Source: Deltaproteobacteria bacterium (GTDB lineage: Bacteria; Desulfobacterota; Binatia; HRBIN30; JACQVA1). Taken from it: a DNA stretch of 64,000 nt. Shown in pieces: positions 9,204-17,993 of the stretch. A program made the position numbers and the translations under genes. Positions within the stretch are counted from its first letter, which is position 1. Each line of letters begins with the position of its first letter. The notes under the pieces are model-generated. The model was not told where the DNA came from and searched no databases. It was given only the letters and a program-made list of their open reading frames with translations. The stretch is taken from assembly GCA_016178705.1 (NCBI GenBank), contig JACOST010000009.1, forward strand, positions 248,001 through 312,000. Direction: 5' to 3'.

Positions 9204-11508
9204 GGGTAATCGGGGCAACGCCGGGTGTTTCTTCGCCGAGGGGATGTAGATGACATGGCTGCGTCGGTTCGTAGCCGGTGAGAAAGGCTTCTTCAATCAC
9301 CTCGACGCAACTCGGCGTCGCCACCTCGCCGCTCAGATCGTCGATGTTGACCAGCGTGACGCCCGGCGGCGGCAGAAAGGGCGTCTCCGGTCGCCCGGCG
9401 GTCGCGCGCTTCATGAAGTCCGTCCAGATCGGCAACGCGGCTTCGCCGCCGGCGAGGCCAACCGGTTTATTCTGATCGAAGCCGACCCAGACGACGGCGA
9501 GCAGATCCGGCGTAAAGCCCGCGAACCAGGCGTCGTGGTAGTCGTTGGTGGTGCCGGTCTTTCCCGCGGCTGGGCGTTTGAATCCGAGGCGACGCGCCGC
9601 CCTGCCGGTGCCGTGATCGAGCACCCCCTCCATTATATGGATGAGCAGATACACCGGCGCGGGATCGACGACGCGCTCGACCGCGATCGGATTGCGCTCG
9701 ATCGGTGTCCCGCTGCGATCGAGGACGCGTTTGACCGACAGCGGCGTCGCCTTGAGGCCTTGATTGGCGAGCACGCCATACGCCCGCGCAATTTCCAGCG
9801 GGGTCACCTCCACCGCGCCGAGGGCCAACGAGGGCACTGCTGGCAAGTCGCTGGTGATGCCGAGTTGCTGCGCCACCTCGCGCACGGCGGGAATGCCGAG
9901 GTCGCGCGCCAAATGCGAGGTCGCCGCGTTGAGTGAGAACTCGAGCGCGTGGCGCACGCTGACTTGGCCGAAGTAGCGGTTCTTGTAATTGGCCGGCGAC
10001 CACACCTGGTTGTCGAACGCCCACTCGAACGGCTCGTCGTCGAGCGTCGAGGCCGGCGTAATGACCGGACCGCGGTCGCCGCTGCGCAGGAATGCGGTGA
10101 GGTAGACGAACGGTTTGAACACCGAACCCGGTTGCCGCTGCGACTGCACGACGCGGTTGAACTGCGTCGAGCGGTAGTCGCGCCCACCCATCATCGCCTT
10201 GATCTCACCGGTCTGCGGCTGCAGTGCGATCAGCGCACCCTGCAGCGCTTCGTTGGCCTTGTCGCTGCGCAATCGTTTGTGGTTCTTCTCCAGCTCCTCG
10301 AGGCCGTGGCGCAGCGTCGCTTCGGCCGCGCGCTGCATCTGCATGTCGAGCGTGGTGAAAATGCTGAGACCCTCCGAGGTCAAGACCGACACCGGGTAGG
10401 TGCGCGCCAACTCTTGGCGCAGGAAGTCGACGAAGTAGGGCGCGTCGTTACCGGCGGGCTTGGGCGCGGCCAAACGCAACGGCTCGGCGATGGCGTGCGC
10501 GTACTGCTCGTCGGTGATGTCTCCCCGCGTGTGCATCAGCGACAGGCCGTAGTTGCGCCGCCGCAGCGCGCGGTCGGGATCGCGGAATGGCGAGTAGCGA
10601 TTGGGCGCCTTGATGACCGCGGCGAGTAACGCCATCTCGGCCACCGACAGGTCTGCGAGCGGTTTGGCAAAGTAGAAGTTCGCGGCCTCCCATACACCGA
10701 AGATGCCCTGCGCCCCGCGCTGGCCGAGGTAGATTTCGTTGAGATACGCTTCGAGGATCTCACGCTTCGAGTAGCGGCGCTCGACCACCAGCGCCATCGC
10801 GAACTCCTTCAGCTTGCGACTCAGGCTGCGTTCCGGCGTGAGGAGAAAATTCTTCACCAGTTGCTGCGTCAGCGTGCTGCCGCCCTGCACGGTCTGGCCA
10901 CTGCGCAGGTTAACCCACAGCGCGCGCGCAATGCCGAGCGGATCGACCCCGTGGTGTTCGTAGAAATGCTGATCTTCGATCGCCATGATCGCGCGCACCA
11001 GCAACGGCGGCACTTCGTCGAGAGTGACGAGGCGCCGCTCCTCCCAGATGTTCTCGTACAAACCGGTGATCAGCTCAGGTTCGAGCTCGACCTCGAACAG
11101 TTCGTCGTGGCTGTCGAGACCCTCGATACGAGTCACCGTCGATCCGCTCCGCAGCAAGCGAATGCGCGCGCCAGTGCGGAGCCCGCTCGCAAGCAGAAAG
11201 TCGTGCAGATAAATGTCGGTGGTGTTGCCCTCCACCGCAAACTCACCCTGGTGCGTCAACTCGCCCTTCACTTCATGGTAGTTCAGGCGTTGCAAACGAT
11301 CGGTGAAGCCGATGCCATCGAGGTCCAATCCGGCGAAGATGAGACACGAGTCCGAGTAGATCTTCGACGGGAAGTCCCACCGCTTGCCGGCAAACTTCTC
11401 CGCGACGACTGCGTCGAGTTGGCGGAAGTACGGCACCGCGAGAATCGCGGCAACGCCGACGACTCCGACGAGCAGGACCAGCACGCCGAGTATGAGCCGT
11501 CGCAGCAT
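9181..11508 (-). CDS. mrcB: Class A penicillin-binding protein (PBP1b type)
   Basis: This bifunctional murein synthase has an N-terminal membrane anchor (residues 8-27) and a domain before the glycosyltransferase resembling UB2H of PBP1b. The GT51 glycosyltransferase carries EDQHFYEHHG (catalytic Glu178) and QGGSTLTQQLVKN (208-220). The transpeptidase has SxxK at 462-465 (SVFK), SLN at 525-527 and KTG at 650-652. The length (775 aa) fits. It polymerises and cross-links peptidoglycan in the periplasm. A strong hairpin separates it from the upstream htrA-type gene. Confidence 0.93.
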   Translation of the reverse strand: MLRRLILGVLVLLVGVVGVAAILAVPYFRQLDAVVAEKFAGKRWDFPSKIYSDSCLIFAGLDLDGIGFTDRLQRLNYHEVKGELTHQGEFAVEGNTTDIYLHDFLLASGLRTGARIRLLRSGSTVTRIEGLDSHDELFEVELEPELITGLYENIWEERRLVTLDEVPPLLVRAIMAIEDQHFYEHHGVDPLGIARALWVNLRSGQTVQGGSTLTQQLVKNFLLTPERSLSRKLKEFAMALVVERRYSKREILEAYLNEIYLGQRGAQGIFGVWEAANFYFAKPLADLSVAEMALLAAVIKAPNRYSPFRDPDRALRRRNYGLSLMHTRGDITDEQYAHAIAEPLRLAAPKPAGNDAPYFVDFLRQELARTYPVSVLTSEGLSIFTTLDMQMQRAAEATLRHGLEELEKNHKRLRSDKANEALQGALIALQPQTGEIKAMMGGRDYRSTQFNRVVQSQRQPGSVFKPFVYLTAFLRSGDRGPVITPASTLDDEPFEWAFDNQVWSPANYKNRYFGQVSVRHALEFSLNAATSHLARDLGIPAVREVAQQLGITSDLPAVPSLALGAVEVTPLEIARAYGVLANQGLKATPLSVKRVLDRSGTPIERNPIAVERVVDPAPVYLLIHIMEGVLDHGTGRAARRLGFKRPAAGKTGTTNDYHDAWFAGFTPDLLAVVWVGFDQNKPVGLAGGEAALPIWTDFMKRATAGRPETPFLPPPGVTLVNIDDLSGEVATPSCVEVIEEAFLTGYEPTQPCHLHPLGEETPGVAPITHAPDYVE

Positions 11509-11521
11509 GACGGAAACCAGC

Positions 11522-11552
11522 GGGCCGGGAATCCGTTCGGGATTCCCGGCCC
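11522..11552 (-). terminator. Hairpin downstream of the HtrA-type protease gene
   Basis: A perfect 13-bp inverted repeat (arms 11522-11534 and 11540-11552) with a five-base loop lies 19 bp after the protease gene. Only a weak T-run (GGTTTCC) follows on the transcribed strand, so it may be an imperfect terminator or an mRNA-stabilising hairpin. Confidence 0.6.
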
Positions 11553-11570
11553 GGCTAGCGGTTGCGCAGG

Positions 11571-13157
11571 TTACTTACCCGGTTTGACTGCCAGGAAGAT
11601 GGTGTTGTCGCCGCGACGCACCAGGAACAGCAGGCTCTTGCCCTTCCCAGCCTCGAGCGCCTTGCGATACGAGGCGATGTCCTTCACCGGCTCGCGGTTG
11701 ACCTCGACGATGACGTCGCCGCGGCGCAGTCCGGCATCATCCGCGGGGCTCCCAGGTTCGACCGCAGAGACCACCACACCTTTGATGTCCTCACCCAGGC
11801 CGAGGCTTTCGGCAATCTCCGGCGTGAGCGGTTGCACCGTGAGGCCGAAGTCTTGCGTGCCTTTGCCGGCCACCGCGACTTCTTCTTCTTTCAGCTCGCC
11901 GATTTTCACCGACAACGTTTCGGTCTTCTTGCCGCGCAAGAGTTTCACCGGCACGCTGCGGCCGATCGGCGTCCGCGCGACCTGCAATGGCAACTCGTTG
12001 GAGTCTTTGATCGGCTTGCCGTCGAACTCGACGATCACGTCGCCGACTTTGATGCCGGCCGCCGCGGCCGGGCCATCCTTCATCACGTCAGCCACCAACG
12101 CACCGTGAGCGTCTTCCAAGGTCATCGACTCGGCGATCTCCGGCGTCACCTTCTGAATCAGCACGCCGAGCCAGCCGCGACTGACGCGCCCCTTTTCCTG
12201 CAACTCGGGCAGCTCCTCCTTGGCGATGTTGATCGGCGTGGCGAAGCCGATGCCGATGCTGCCACCGGAGCGGCTGTAGATGGCGGTATTGATGCCTACC
12301 ACTTCACCCTTCAAGTTGATGAGCGGGCCGCCCGAGTTACCGGGATTGATGGCGGCGTCGGTTTGAATGAAGTTGTCGTAGCTCCCTTGACCGATGAAGC
12401 GCTTCTTGGCGCTGACGATGCCGGCGGTGACGCTGTGATCGAGCCCGAAGGGGCTGCCAATCGCCATCACCCATTCACCCACGCGCAACGCATCGGAATC
12501 TCCCAGCGTCGCCGGCACCAAGTCGGTCGCGCCCTCGATCTTGATCACGGCGATATCTGTCTTGGGATCGCGGCCGACAACCTTCGCCTTGTATTCCTTC
12601 TCGGTCGTGAGCAGGACAACGATGTCTTCGGCGTTCTCGACGACGTGGTTATTGGTCAAGATCAGCCCATCGCGATTGATGATGAAGCCGGAACCCAAAC
12701 TCTTCTGCTTGAACGGTTGGTGCGGCATCGGGCCGAAAAACCGCTCGAACGGTTCCCAAAACTCATGCGGCTGATCGCCTTCACCGCCGCCGCCACCCCC
12801 ACCGCCGCCGAACGGACTGCGCGGACCACCGGGACCACCTGGTCCACCCGGACCGCCAGGTCCGCGTCGCGTTGGCGCTTCTGCCGTGGAGGTGGTCGAG
12901 ATGTTGACGACTGAAGGACTGAGTTGCTCGGCGAGCCGCGCGAAATCGGGCAATCCCGACAACGCCGCGGAAGGGGCGGGGGCACCACCGACCGCCGGTG
13001 CTGGCGCCGCGTCGGTCTTCGGCGTTTCTTCTTTCTCGCCCCAGAAGCTGATGGCGTGCGCGACGGGTGCGCCGACGAGCGCGCTGCCCATCAAGGCGCC
13101 CACAATCAACCGTCTAACGCGGCTCCCCGTGGGGGATGGCCGCTCGTGCGAACTCAT
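11571..13157 (-). CDS. degP: HtrA/DegP family periplasmic serine protease
   Basis: The 528-aa protein has a signal peptide ending near AHA (residue 35) and a trypsin-like domain with the full triad: His171 (TNNHVV), Asp201 (KTDIAV) and Ser275 (GNSGGPL). Two PDZ domains follow (about 310-400 and 425-520). It should degrade or chaperone misfolded envelope proteins. A glycine-rich linker (about 99-125, GGP repeats then nine Gly) replaces the usual N-terminal loop. The start has AAGGAGG four bases upstream. Which paralogue (DegP, DegQ or MucD) is uncertain. Confidence 0.93.
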   Translation of the reverse strand: MSSHERPSPTGSRVRRLIVGALMGSALVGAPVAHAISFWGEKEETPKTDAAPAPAVGGAPAPSAALSGLPDFARLAEQLSPSVVNISTTSTAEAPTRRGPGGPGGPGGPGGPRSPFGGGGGGGGGEGDQPHEFWEPFERFFGPMPHQPFKQKSLGSGFIINRDGLILTNNHVVENAEDIVVLLTTEKEYKAKVVGRDPKTDIAVIKIEGATDLVPATLGDSDALRVGEWVMAIGSPFGLDHSVTAGIVSAKKRFIGQGSYDNFIQTDAAINPGNSGGPLINLKGEVVGINTAIYSRSGGSIGIGFATPINIAKEELPELQEKGRVSRGWLGVLIQKVTPEIAESMTLEDAHGALVADVMKDGPAAAAGIKVGDVIVEFDGKPIKDSNELPLQVARTPIGRSVPVKLLRGKKTETLSVKIGELKEEEVAVAGKGTQDFGLTVQPLTPEIAESLGLGEDIKGVVVSAVEPGSPADDAGLRRGDVIVEVNREPVKDIASYRKALEAGKGKSLLFLVRRGDNTIFLAVKPGK

Positions 13158-13210
13158 GACTCCTCCTTCACTGAACTCGAGTGCAGATGTGCAGCGGGGC
13201 CACCGCGGGC

Positions 13211-13636
13211 TCAGCGCCGACGTGCGGACTCAACGTAGCGCATGCGCAGGTCGTACAACATCCCCTCCAGCAGGTTGTGTTCGGCGCTATCGAGATTGCC
13301 CTTGGTCTTTTCCTGCAGGATACCGAGAATGTCGATCATCTGTCGGGCGGCGCCCAGATCGGTGGCGCCCGAGTTGTCGATCGGGTTCGGGATCTCGCCC
13401 AAGTAGGCCAGCGCCTGCGTACTGAGGCTGACGATGAACGTAGAGAAATTCATCTCGACGTCTGCCGGCGCCTCCGCACTCGCGGGGTCAGCAACCGGCT
13501 CCGCTGCGGGCGCAGGTGGCGGCACACTCTCCGCATCGGCGGTATCGCTCCGCGTGTCACCAGACTCCGCAAAGCGACGCCGATCCTGCACCTTGAATCC
13601 GCGCTGCGCTTCTTTTTCCTCGTCTTCGCTAGTCAT
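13211..13636 (-). CDS. DUF1844 domain protein
   Basis: The 141-aa protein has a charged, Pro/Ala-rich N-terminal third, then a well-conserved DUF1844 block (about 62-138) with NFSTFIVSLSTQALAYLGE, IDILGILQEKTKGNL and LLYDLRMRYVE-like segments. The family function is unknown. In many delta-proteobacteria-like genomes it lies near translation or quality-control genes, as here beside htpX and an HtrA protease. No signal peptide is evident, so it is probably cytoplasmic. Confidence 0.88.
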   Translation of the reverse strand: MTSEDEEKEAQRGFKVQDRRRFAESGDTRSDTADAESVPPPAPAAEPVADPASAEAPADVEMNFSTFIVSLSTQALAYLGEIPNPIDNSGATDLGAARQMIDILGILQEKTKGNLDSAEHNLLEGMLYDLRMRYVESARRR

Positions 13637-13709
13637 CGTAGAGATTCGGCCGCCACGCTCGCTACCACACGCAATCGGCGCGGCGAGGGGGGATCATACT
13701 CGGGTCGGG

Positions 13710-14558
13710 TCACGCCGTCATCGCTCTGAGCCGGCGAATGCGCTCTTCCATCGGCGGATGTGTACTAAAGAACCGGCTGAAGGATTTGCCGGTCAGTGGG
13801 CTGACGATGAACAGGTGCGCGGTCTGAGGATTCGCCGCTAGCGGAATGCTCTGCGAAGCGATCTCGAGCTTCTCGAGCGCCGAGGCCAACCCCAACGGGT
13901 TGTGCGTGAGGCGTGCGCCGGTGGCATCGGCCTCGAATTCGCGCGAGCGCGAAATGGCCAACTGGATCAACGTTGCGGCAATCGGCGCCAGAATGGTCAT
14001 CGCGAGCAACCCGAGCACCCCGCCGCCCTCCTCGCGTTCATCACGCTGGACACCGCCGAAGATCGCTGCCCAGCGCAACATGTTTGCCACCATCATCACC
14101 ACACCCGCCAGCGTGGCGGCGACCGACCCAATCAGAATGTCGCGGTTCTTCACATGTCCGAGCTCGTGCCCCAGCACCGCTTCAAGCTCTTGCGGCGTGA
14201 GGATGCGCAAGATGCCTTCGGTCACCGCCACCGCCGCGTGCTCCGGGTTGCGACCAGTGGCAAACGCGTTCGGCGCGTCGGAGGCGATGATGTACACGCG
14301 TGGCATCGGCAAGCCGCTTTGCGCGCACAGATTGCTGACGATGCGATACAGCTCCGGCGCTTCGTTCATATCGACCGGGCGGGCGCCATACATCGCCAAC
14401 ACGATCTTGTCCGAAAACCAGTAGCTCCCGAAGTTCATCATCGCGGCGAACACGAACGCGATGGTCATCCCTTGACTGCCGCCCACGTACTGGCCGATCG
14501 CCATGATCAGGCCAGTCATCAGACCGAGCAATACGGTGGTCTTCAGGCCGTTGGACAT
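13710..14558 (-). CDS. htpX: Membrane zinc metalloprotease HtpX
   Basis: HtpX is an M48 inner-membrane protease that degrades damaged membrane proteins. The 282-aa protein has two N-terminal membrane helices (about 7-45), the zinc motif HELGH (131-135), two further hydrophobic helices (about 143-190) and a downstream Glu in [14 protein letters not shown] as third metal ligand. ATG 14558 is preferred to GTG 14564 because AAGGAG lies five bases upstream of the ATG. It leads a quality-control group with DUF1844 and the HtrA protease. Confidence 0.95.
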   Translation of the reverse strand: MSNGLKTTVLLGLMTGLIMAIGQYVGGSQGMTIAFVFAAMMNFGSYWFSDKIVLAMYGARPVDMNEAPELYRIVSNLCAQSGLPMPRVYIIASDAPNAFATGRNPEHAAVAVTEGILRILTPQELEAVLGHELGHVKNRDILIGSVAATLAGVVMMVANMLRWAAIFGGVQRDEREEGGGVLGLLAMTILAPIAATLIQLAISRSREFEADATGARLTHNPLGLASALEKLEIASQSIPLAANPQTAHLFIVSPLTGKSFSRFFSTHPPMEERIRRLRAMTA

Positions 14559-14649
14559 GGACACTCCTTCTGCGCTGGTTGGACGCTGAGCTGAGATTTT
14601 TATTTGACCATCCAGAGCGATTTAGCGCAGAGTAGCGATGGCGCGAAAC

Positions 14650-14675
14650 GTAATATGCACCCCCCACCTTGTCAA
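14650..14675 (-). promoter_or_regulatory. Candidate htpX promoter
   Basis: On the minus strand a perfect TTGACA (14670-14675) is followed after only 14 bases by TATTAC (14650-14655). The -35 is consensus but the spacing is short, so the -10 assignment is uncertain. It lies about 90 bp upstream of the htpX start. Confidence 0.35.
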
Positions 14676-14734
14676 GGCAGGTGGCGCGGGCATGTCCCGC
14701 TCCATCGCGGCTGACGACGACTGAGTTGTCAACC

Positions 14735-16240
14735 ATGCCGCTGCTCGCCACCTCGCTACGCGCGATGACCGATCCGAGCTTTCGCGATCGCCTGCGCTGG
14801 GCGGTGCGCGTGCGCTGGCTGGTCATCGTCGGCTTCCTCGGCCTTGGCGCGGTGGCCCGCGCCGCGGGGTTGTTCGTGTCCCTGCAGCCCTGCGTGCTCG
14901 CCGCCGGCGTGGCCACGGTGATGAACACCCTCAATCACTGGAGTGTCGCTCGCTGGCGGTGGGTGTTGCCCGTATCCCTCGCGGCGCTCAGTGTCGATCT
15001 CATCGGCATCACCTACGTCACCCTGCACACGGGTGGTGTCCACAGCCCGTTCATCAGTATGTACATCTTGCAGGTGCTCGCCACGGCGATGCTGGTGGAC
15101 ACGGCAGTCGCCGCGGTGACCGCAGGGCTGGCCGTGGCACTGTTCGGCGCGGCGCTCACGGCCGATGCCCTCGGTGTCTATCCTGGCCAGCCGGTTGGCC
15201 CGCCCGCCATCGAGAACTCCGCAGTGTACCGTGTCGTCTGGTCGGCGTTTTTTTTCTATGCACTCGGTCTGCTGGTCTACTTGGGCGGGTACATCTCACA
15301 GCGTCTCGGCACCAGCGAGCGTGACCTGGCGGAGAAAAACCGCCGTCTCGAAGAGGCGGTCGGGCAACTAGGCACCACCAACCGTGAACTCGTGACCGCC
15401 TACGAGCGTCTGAAGCAAACCGAAGCGCATCTGATCCAATCGGAAAAGATGCACGCGCTCGGGCAACTGGTTGCAGGGGTCGCGCACGAGCTGAACAATC
15501 CGATCAGTTTTGTCTCCGCCAACATCGAGCATCTGCGCCTCTATGTGGATCGCCTCACCCAACTGCTCAACGCCTATGATGTCGCCGACCTGCCCGCCGC
15601 CGCGCGCGACCGGATCGCGACGCTGAAGCAGGAGTTGCGGCTCCCGGAACTGCTCGCCGACCTCCCCGGCCTCCTCAACGACTGCGAGGAGGGCGCTCAG
15701 CGCACCAAACGCATCGTCACCGAACTGCGCACGTTCTCCCGCAGCGATGAGTACGATCGCTGGCGGCGCATCGACGTTCATCAGTGCATCGAGAGCACGC
15801 TGGCGCTGCTGAGCTACCGGCTCAAAAACCACGTCGCGGTGCATCGTGACTTCGGCGACGTGCCGGAAATCGAATGTCTACCCGGTCAGATCAACCAGGT
15901 GCTCATGAACCTGCTCGCCAATGCCGCCGATGCGATCGGCAACGCCGGCAATATCTGGCTGACCACGCGCGTCAGCACCTCGGCCACCACCAGTGATCAG
16001 CCCGAGATCACCATCAGCGTGCGTGACGACGGCGGCGGGATTGCACCCGCCGCGCAAGCCCGCATCTTCGACCCGTTCTTCACCACGAAGGACGTCGGCA
16101 AGGGCACCGGCTTGGGCTTGAGCGTCTCGTACAGCATCGTCGCCCGCCACAACGGATCGCTTCACGTCGAGTCGGAACCGGGCCACGGGGCCACTTTCGT
16201 GCTGCGACTTCCGGTGCAGCAGCCTCCCGCCGCGGCGTGA
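14735..16240 (+). CDS. Membrane sensor histidine kinase
   Basis: The 501-aa protein has about six N-terminal membrane helices (27-185), a coiled coil (193-238), an H-box with phospho-acceptor His251 (GVAHELNNP), the N-box NQVLMNLLANAADAI and the ATP-binding G-boxes DDGGGI and GKGTGLGLSVSYSI. It should autophosphorylate in response to a membrane or extracellular cue. The start is uncertain: ATG 14735 (MPLLATS) and ATG 14765 (MTDPSF) are both possible and neither has a clear ribosome site. The NtrC-type regulator at 21033-22391 is a possible but unproven partner. Confidence 0.88.
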   Translation: MPLLATSLRAMTDPSFRDRLRWAVRVRWLVIVGFLGLGAVARAAGLFVSLQPCVLAAGVATVMNTLNHWSVARWRWVLPVSLAALSVDLIGITYVTLHTGGVHSPFISMYILQVLATAMLVDTAVAAVTAGLAVALFGAALTADALGVYPGQPVGPPAIENSAVYRVVWSAFFFYALGLLVYLGGYISQRLGTSERDLAEKNRRLEEAVGQLGTTNRELVTAYERLKQTEAHLIQSEKMHALGQLVAGVAHELNNPISFVSANIEHLRLYVDRLTQLLNAYDVADLPAAARDRIATLKQELRLPELLADLPGLLNDCEEGAQRTKRIVTELRTFSRSDEYDRWRRIDVHQCIESTLALLSYRLKNHVAVHRDFGDVPEIECLPGQINQVLMNLLANAADAIGNAGNIWLTTRVSTSATTSDQPEITISVRDDGGGIAPAAQARIFDPFFTTKDVGKGTGLGLSVSYSIVARHNGSLHVESEPGHGATFVLRLPVQQPPAAA

Positions 16241-16244
16241 CGCA

Positions 16245-17063
16245 TCAGCTGTCGCCGCGCACATCCAACGCGTCGCGCAGGCCGTCACCGAGCGCGTAGA
16301 CCCCCGCGACGGTCAGGATCAACGCGAGGCCGGGAAAGATCGTCAGATGTGGCGCGATCAGCAAGAACGCGCGCGCCTCGTTGATCATCGCGCCCCACGA
16401 CGGCGTCGGCGGCTGGACGCCGAGCCCGAGAAAACTCAGCCCGGCTTCCGCCAGCACCGCGCCTGCCAAACCAAACGTCGCCTGCACCACCAACAACGGG
16501 AGCACTTGTGGGGCGAGGTGCCTGCCAATGATCCGCAGCGGCGTCGCCCCGAGGCCGCGCGCCGCGGCGACGAATTCGCGCTCGCGCAGCCACAGCACCT
16601 CGGCACGCACCATCCGAGCGTAGCCGGTCCAGCTCATCATGCAGAGCGCCAACACGACGTGGCGCACACTCGGACCCAGCACCGCCGACACTGCGATCGC
16701 TAGCAGTAGACCGGGAAACGCGAGCAGCACATCCACCACGCGTAGACAGATCTCGTCGACCCAACCGCCGCAGTAACCCGCGGCCAGACCCATCGCTAGG
16801 CCGAGCACCACTGACACCAACGCGGTCACCACCCCCACGAACAACGAGACGCGGGACCCGTACATCACGCGACTCAGCAAATCTCGGCCGAGCGCATCTT
16901 GACCGAACGGATGGTCGGGTGATGGCGGCCGCAACCCTTCATCGAGGCGTTGGGTTGTGGGGCTGTGCGGCGCCAGCACAGGCGCAAACAGCGCGACGCC
17001 AGCCAACGCCGTCACCAGCACGAAGCCCGCAAGCAGCAGCGGGCGCAGCCGTTGCCGCTTCAC
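16245..17063 (-). CDS. Oligopeptide/dipeptide-type ABC transporter permease (DppC-like)
   Basis: The 272-aa membrane protein matches DppC/OppC: an N-terminal helix, the FGQDALGRDLLSRVMYGSR segment, and the EAA loop with EFVAAARGLGA that contacts the ATPase, followed by FGLAGAVLAEAGLSFLGLG. The start is GTG 17063, whose GTGA overlaps the stop of the upstream permease gene; a much longer frame to 17558 lies inside that gene. It is the last gene of a three-gene operon. No ATPase gene follows: the next gene converges four bases away. Confidence 0.9.
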   Translation of the reverse strand: MKRQRLRPLLLAGFVLVTALAGVALFAPVLAPHSPTTQRLDEGLRPPSPDHPFGQDALGRDLLSRVMYGSRVSLFVGVVTALVSVVLGLAMGLAAGYCGGWVDEICLRVVDVLLAFPGLLLAIAVSAVLGPSVRHVVLALCMMSWTGYARMVRAEVLWLREREFVAAARGLGATPLRIIGRHLAPQVLPLLVVQATFGLAGAVLAEAGLSFLGLGVQPPTPSWGAMINEARAFLLIAPHLTIFPGLALILTVAGVYALGDGLRDALDVRGDS

Positions 17064-17992
17064 GCCGGGTCTCCCCCCAGCCGGACGCGTGGGTCGACCC
17101 ACGCATAGAGCAGGTCGAGCGCCAGATTGAGCGCGACATACGTCAGCGCAATCACCAACACGCAGCCCTGCACCAACGGGTAGTCGCGCGTCTGAATGGC
17201 CAGCAGCAACAGTCGCCCAATCCCGGGCCAGCTGAAGATCGTCTCGGTGATGATCGCGCCGCTCAACAACGCGCCGGCCTGCAAACCCACCGCGGTGATG
17301 ACCGGCAGCAGCGCGTTCGGCAGCGCGTGAGCCACGACAGCGCGGGCGCGGCCGGCACCCTTCGCGCGCGCGGTGCGCACGAACTCTTCGTGCAACCGCT
17401 CCAGCAGCGTCGCTCGCAGCAAGCGCGCTAGCAGCGCCGCCATCCCGATGCCGAGCGTGAGCGCGGGCAGCACAAGATGTGCGAGCGTGCCGCGACCCGA
17501 CACCGGCAGCCAATCGAGCCAGACGGCAAAGACCAACATCAGCATCGGTCCGAGCCACAGGCTCGGCACCGCCGCACCGAAGAGCGCGACGCCCGCGCTG
17601 ATCAGGTTGACGAACGAGCGCGGCCGCGCCGCCGCCGCAACGCCGAGTGGCACCGCGATCACCAGCGCCAGCACCAGCGCCGCTGCCGCTAGCTCGATCG
17701 TCGCCGGATAGCGCGCCACGATCATCCGTCGCACCGGCCGGCCACTGTGCAGACTGCGGCCGAAGTTCCCGTGCCCCAACCGCTGCAGATAGCGGCCGTA
17801 CTGAACCGCAATCGAGCGATGCAGCCCGAGCTGATGGCGCAGCGCCTCCTTGTCAGCCGCCATCGCGGTCTCACCCAACATGGCGTCGACCGGATCGCCG
17901 GGAATTACGTGGATCAGGAGAAACACCAGCGTCACCACGCCGAACACCGACAGTCCCGCCAGACCAAGCCGTCGCAACAGGTACGCCGCCAC
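17060..17992 (-). CDS. Oligopeptide/dipeptide-type ABC transporter permease (DppB-like)
   Basis: The 310-aa integral membrane protein begins AAYLLRRLGLAGLSVFGV, typical of DppB/OppB, and has six predicted helices. The EAA loop EFVRTARAKGAG precedes LPNALLPVITAVGLQAGALLSGA. The start is GTG 17992: GAGGAG lies seven bases upstream and the family N-terminus begins here, whereas the longer frame adds unrelated residues overlapping the binding-protein gene. It is translationally coupled to the downstream permease. Confidence 0.9.
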   Translation of the reverse strand: MAAYLLRRLGLAGLSVFGVVTLVFLLIHVIPGDPVDAMLGETAMAADKEALRHQLGLHRSIAVQYGRYLQRLGHGNFGRSLHSGRPVRRMIVARYPATIELAAAALVLALVIAVPLGVAAAARPRSFVNLISAGVALFGAAVPSLWLGPMLMLVFAVWLDWLPVSGRGTLAHLVLPALTLGIGMAALLARLLRATLLERLHEEFVRTARAKGAGRARAVVAHALPNALLPVITAVGLQAGALLSGAIITETIFSWPGIGRLLLLAIQTRDYPLVQGCVLVIALTYVALNLALDLLYAWVDPRVRLGGDPA

Positions 17993-17993
17993 T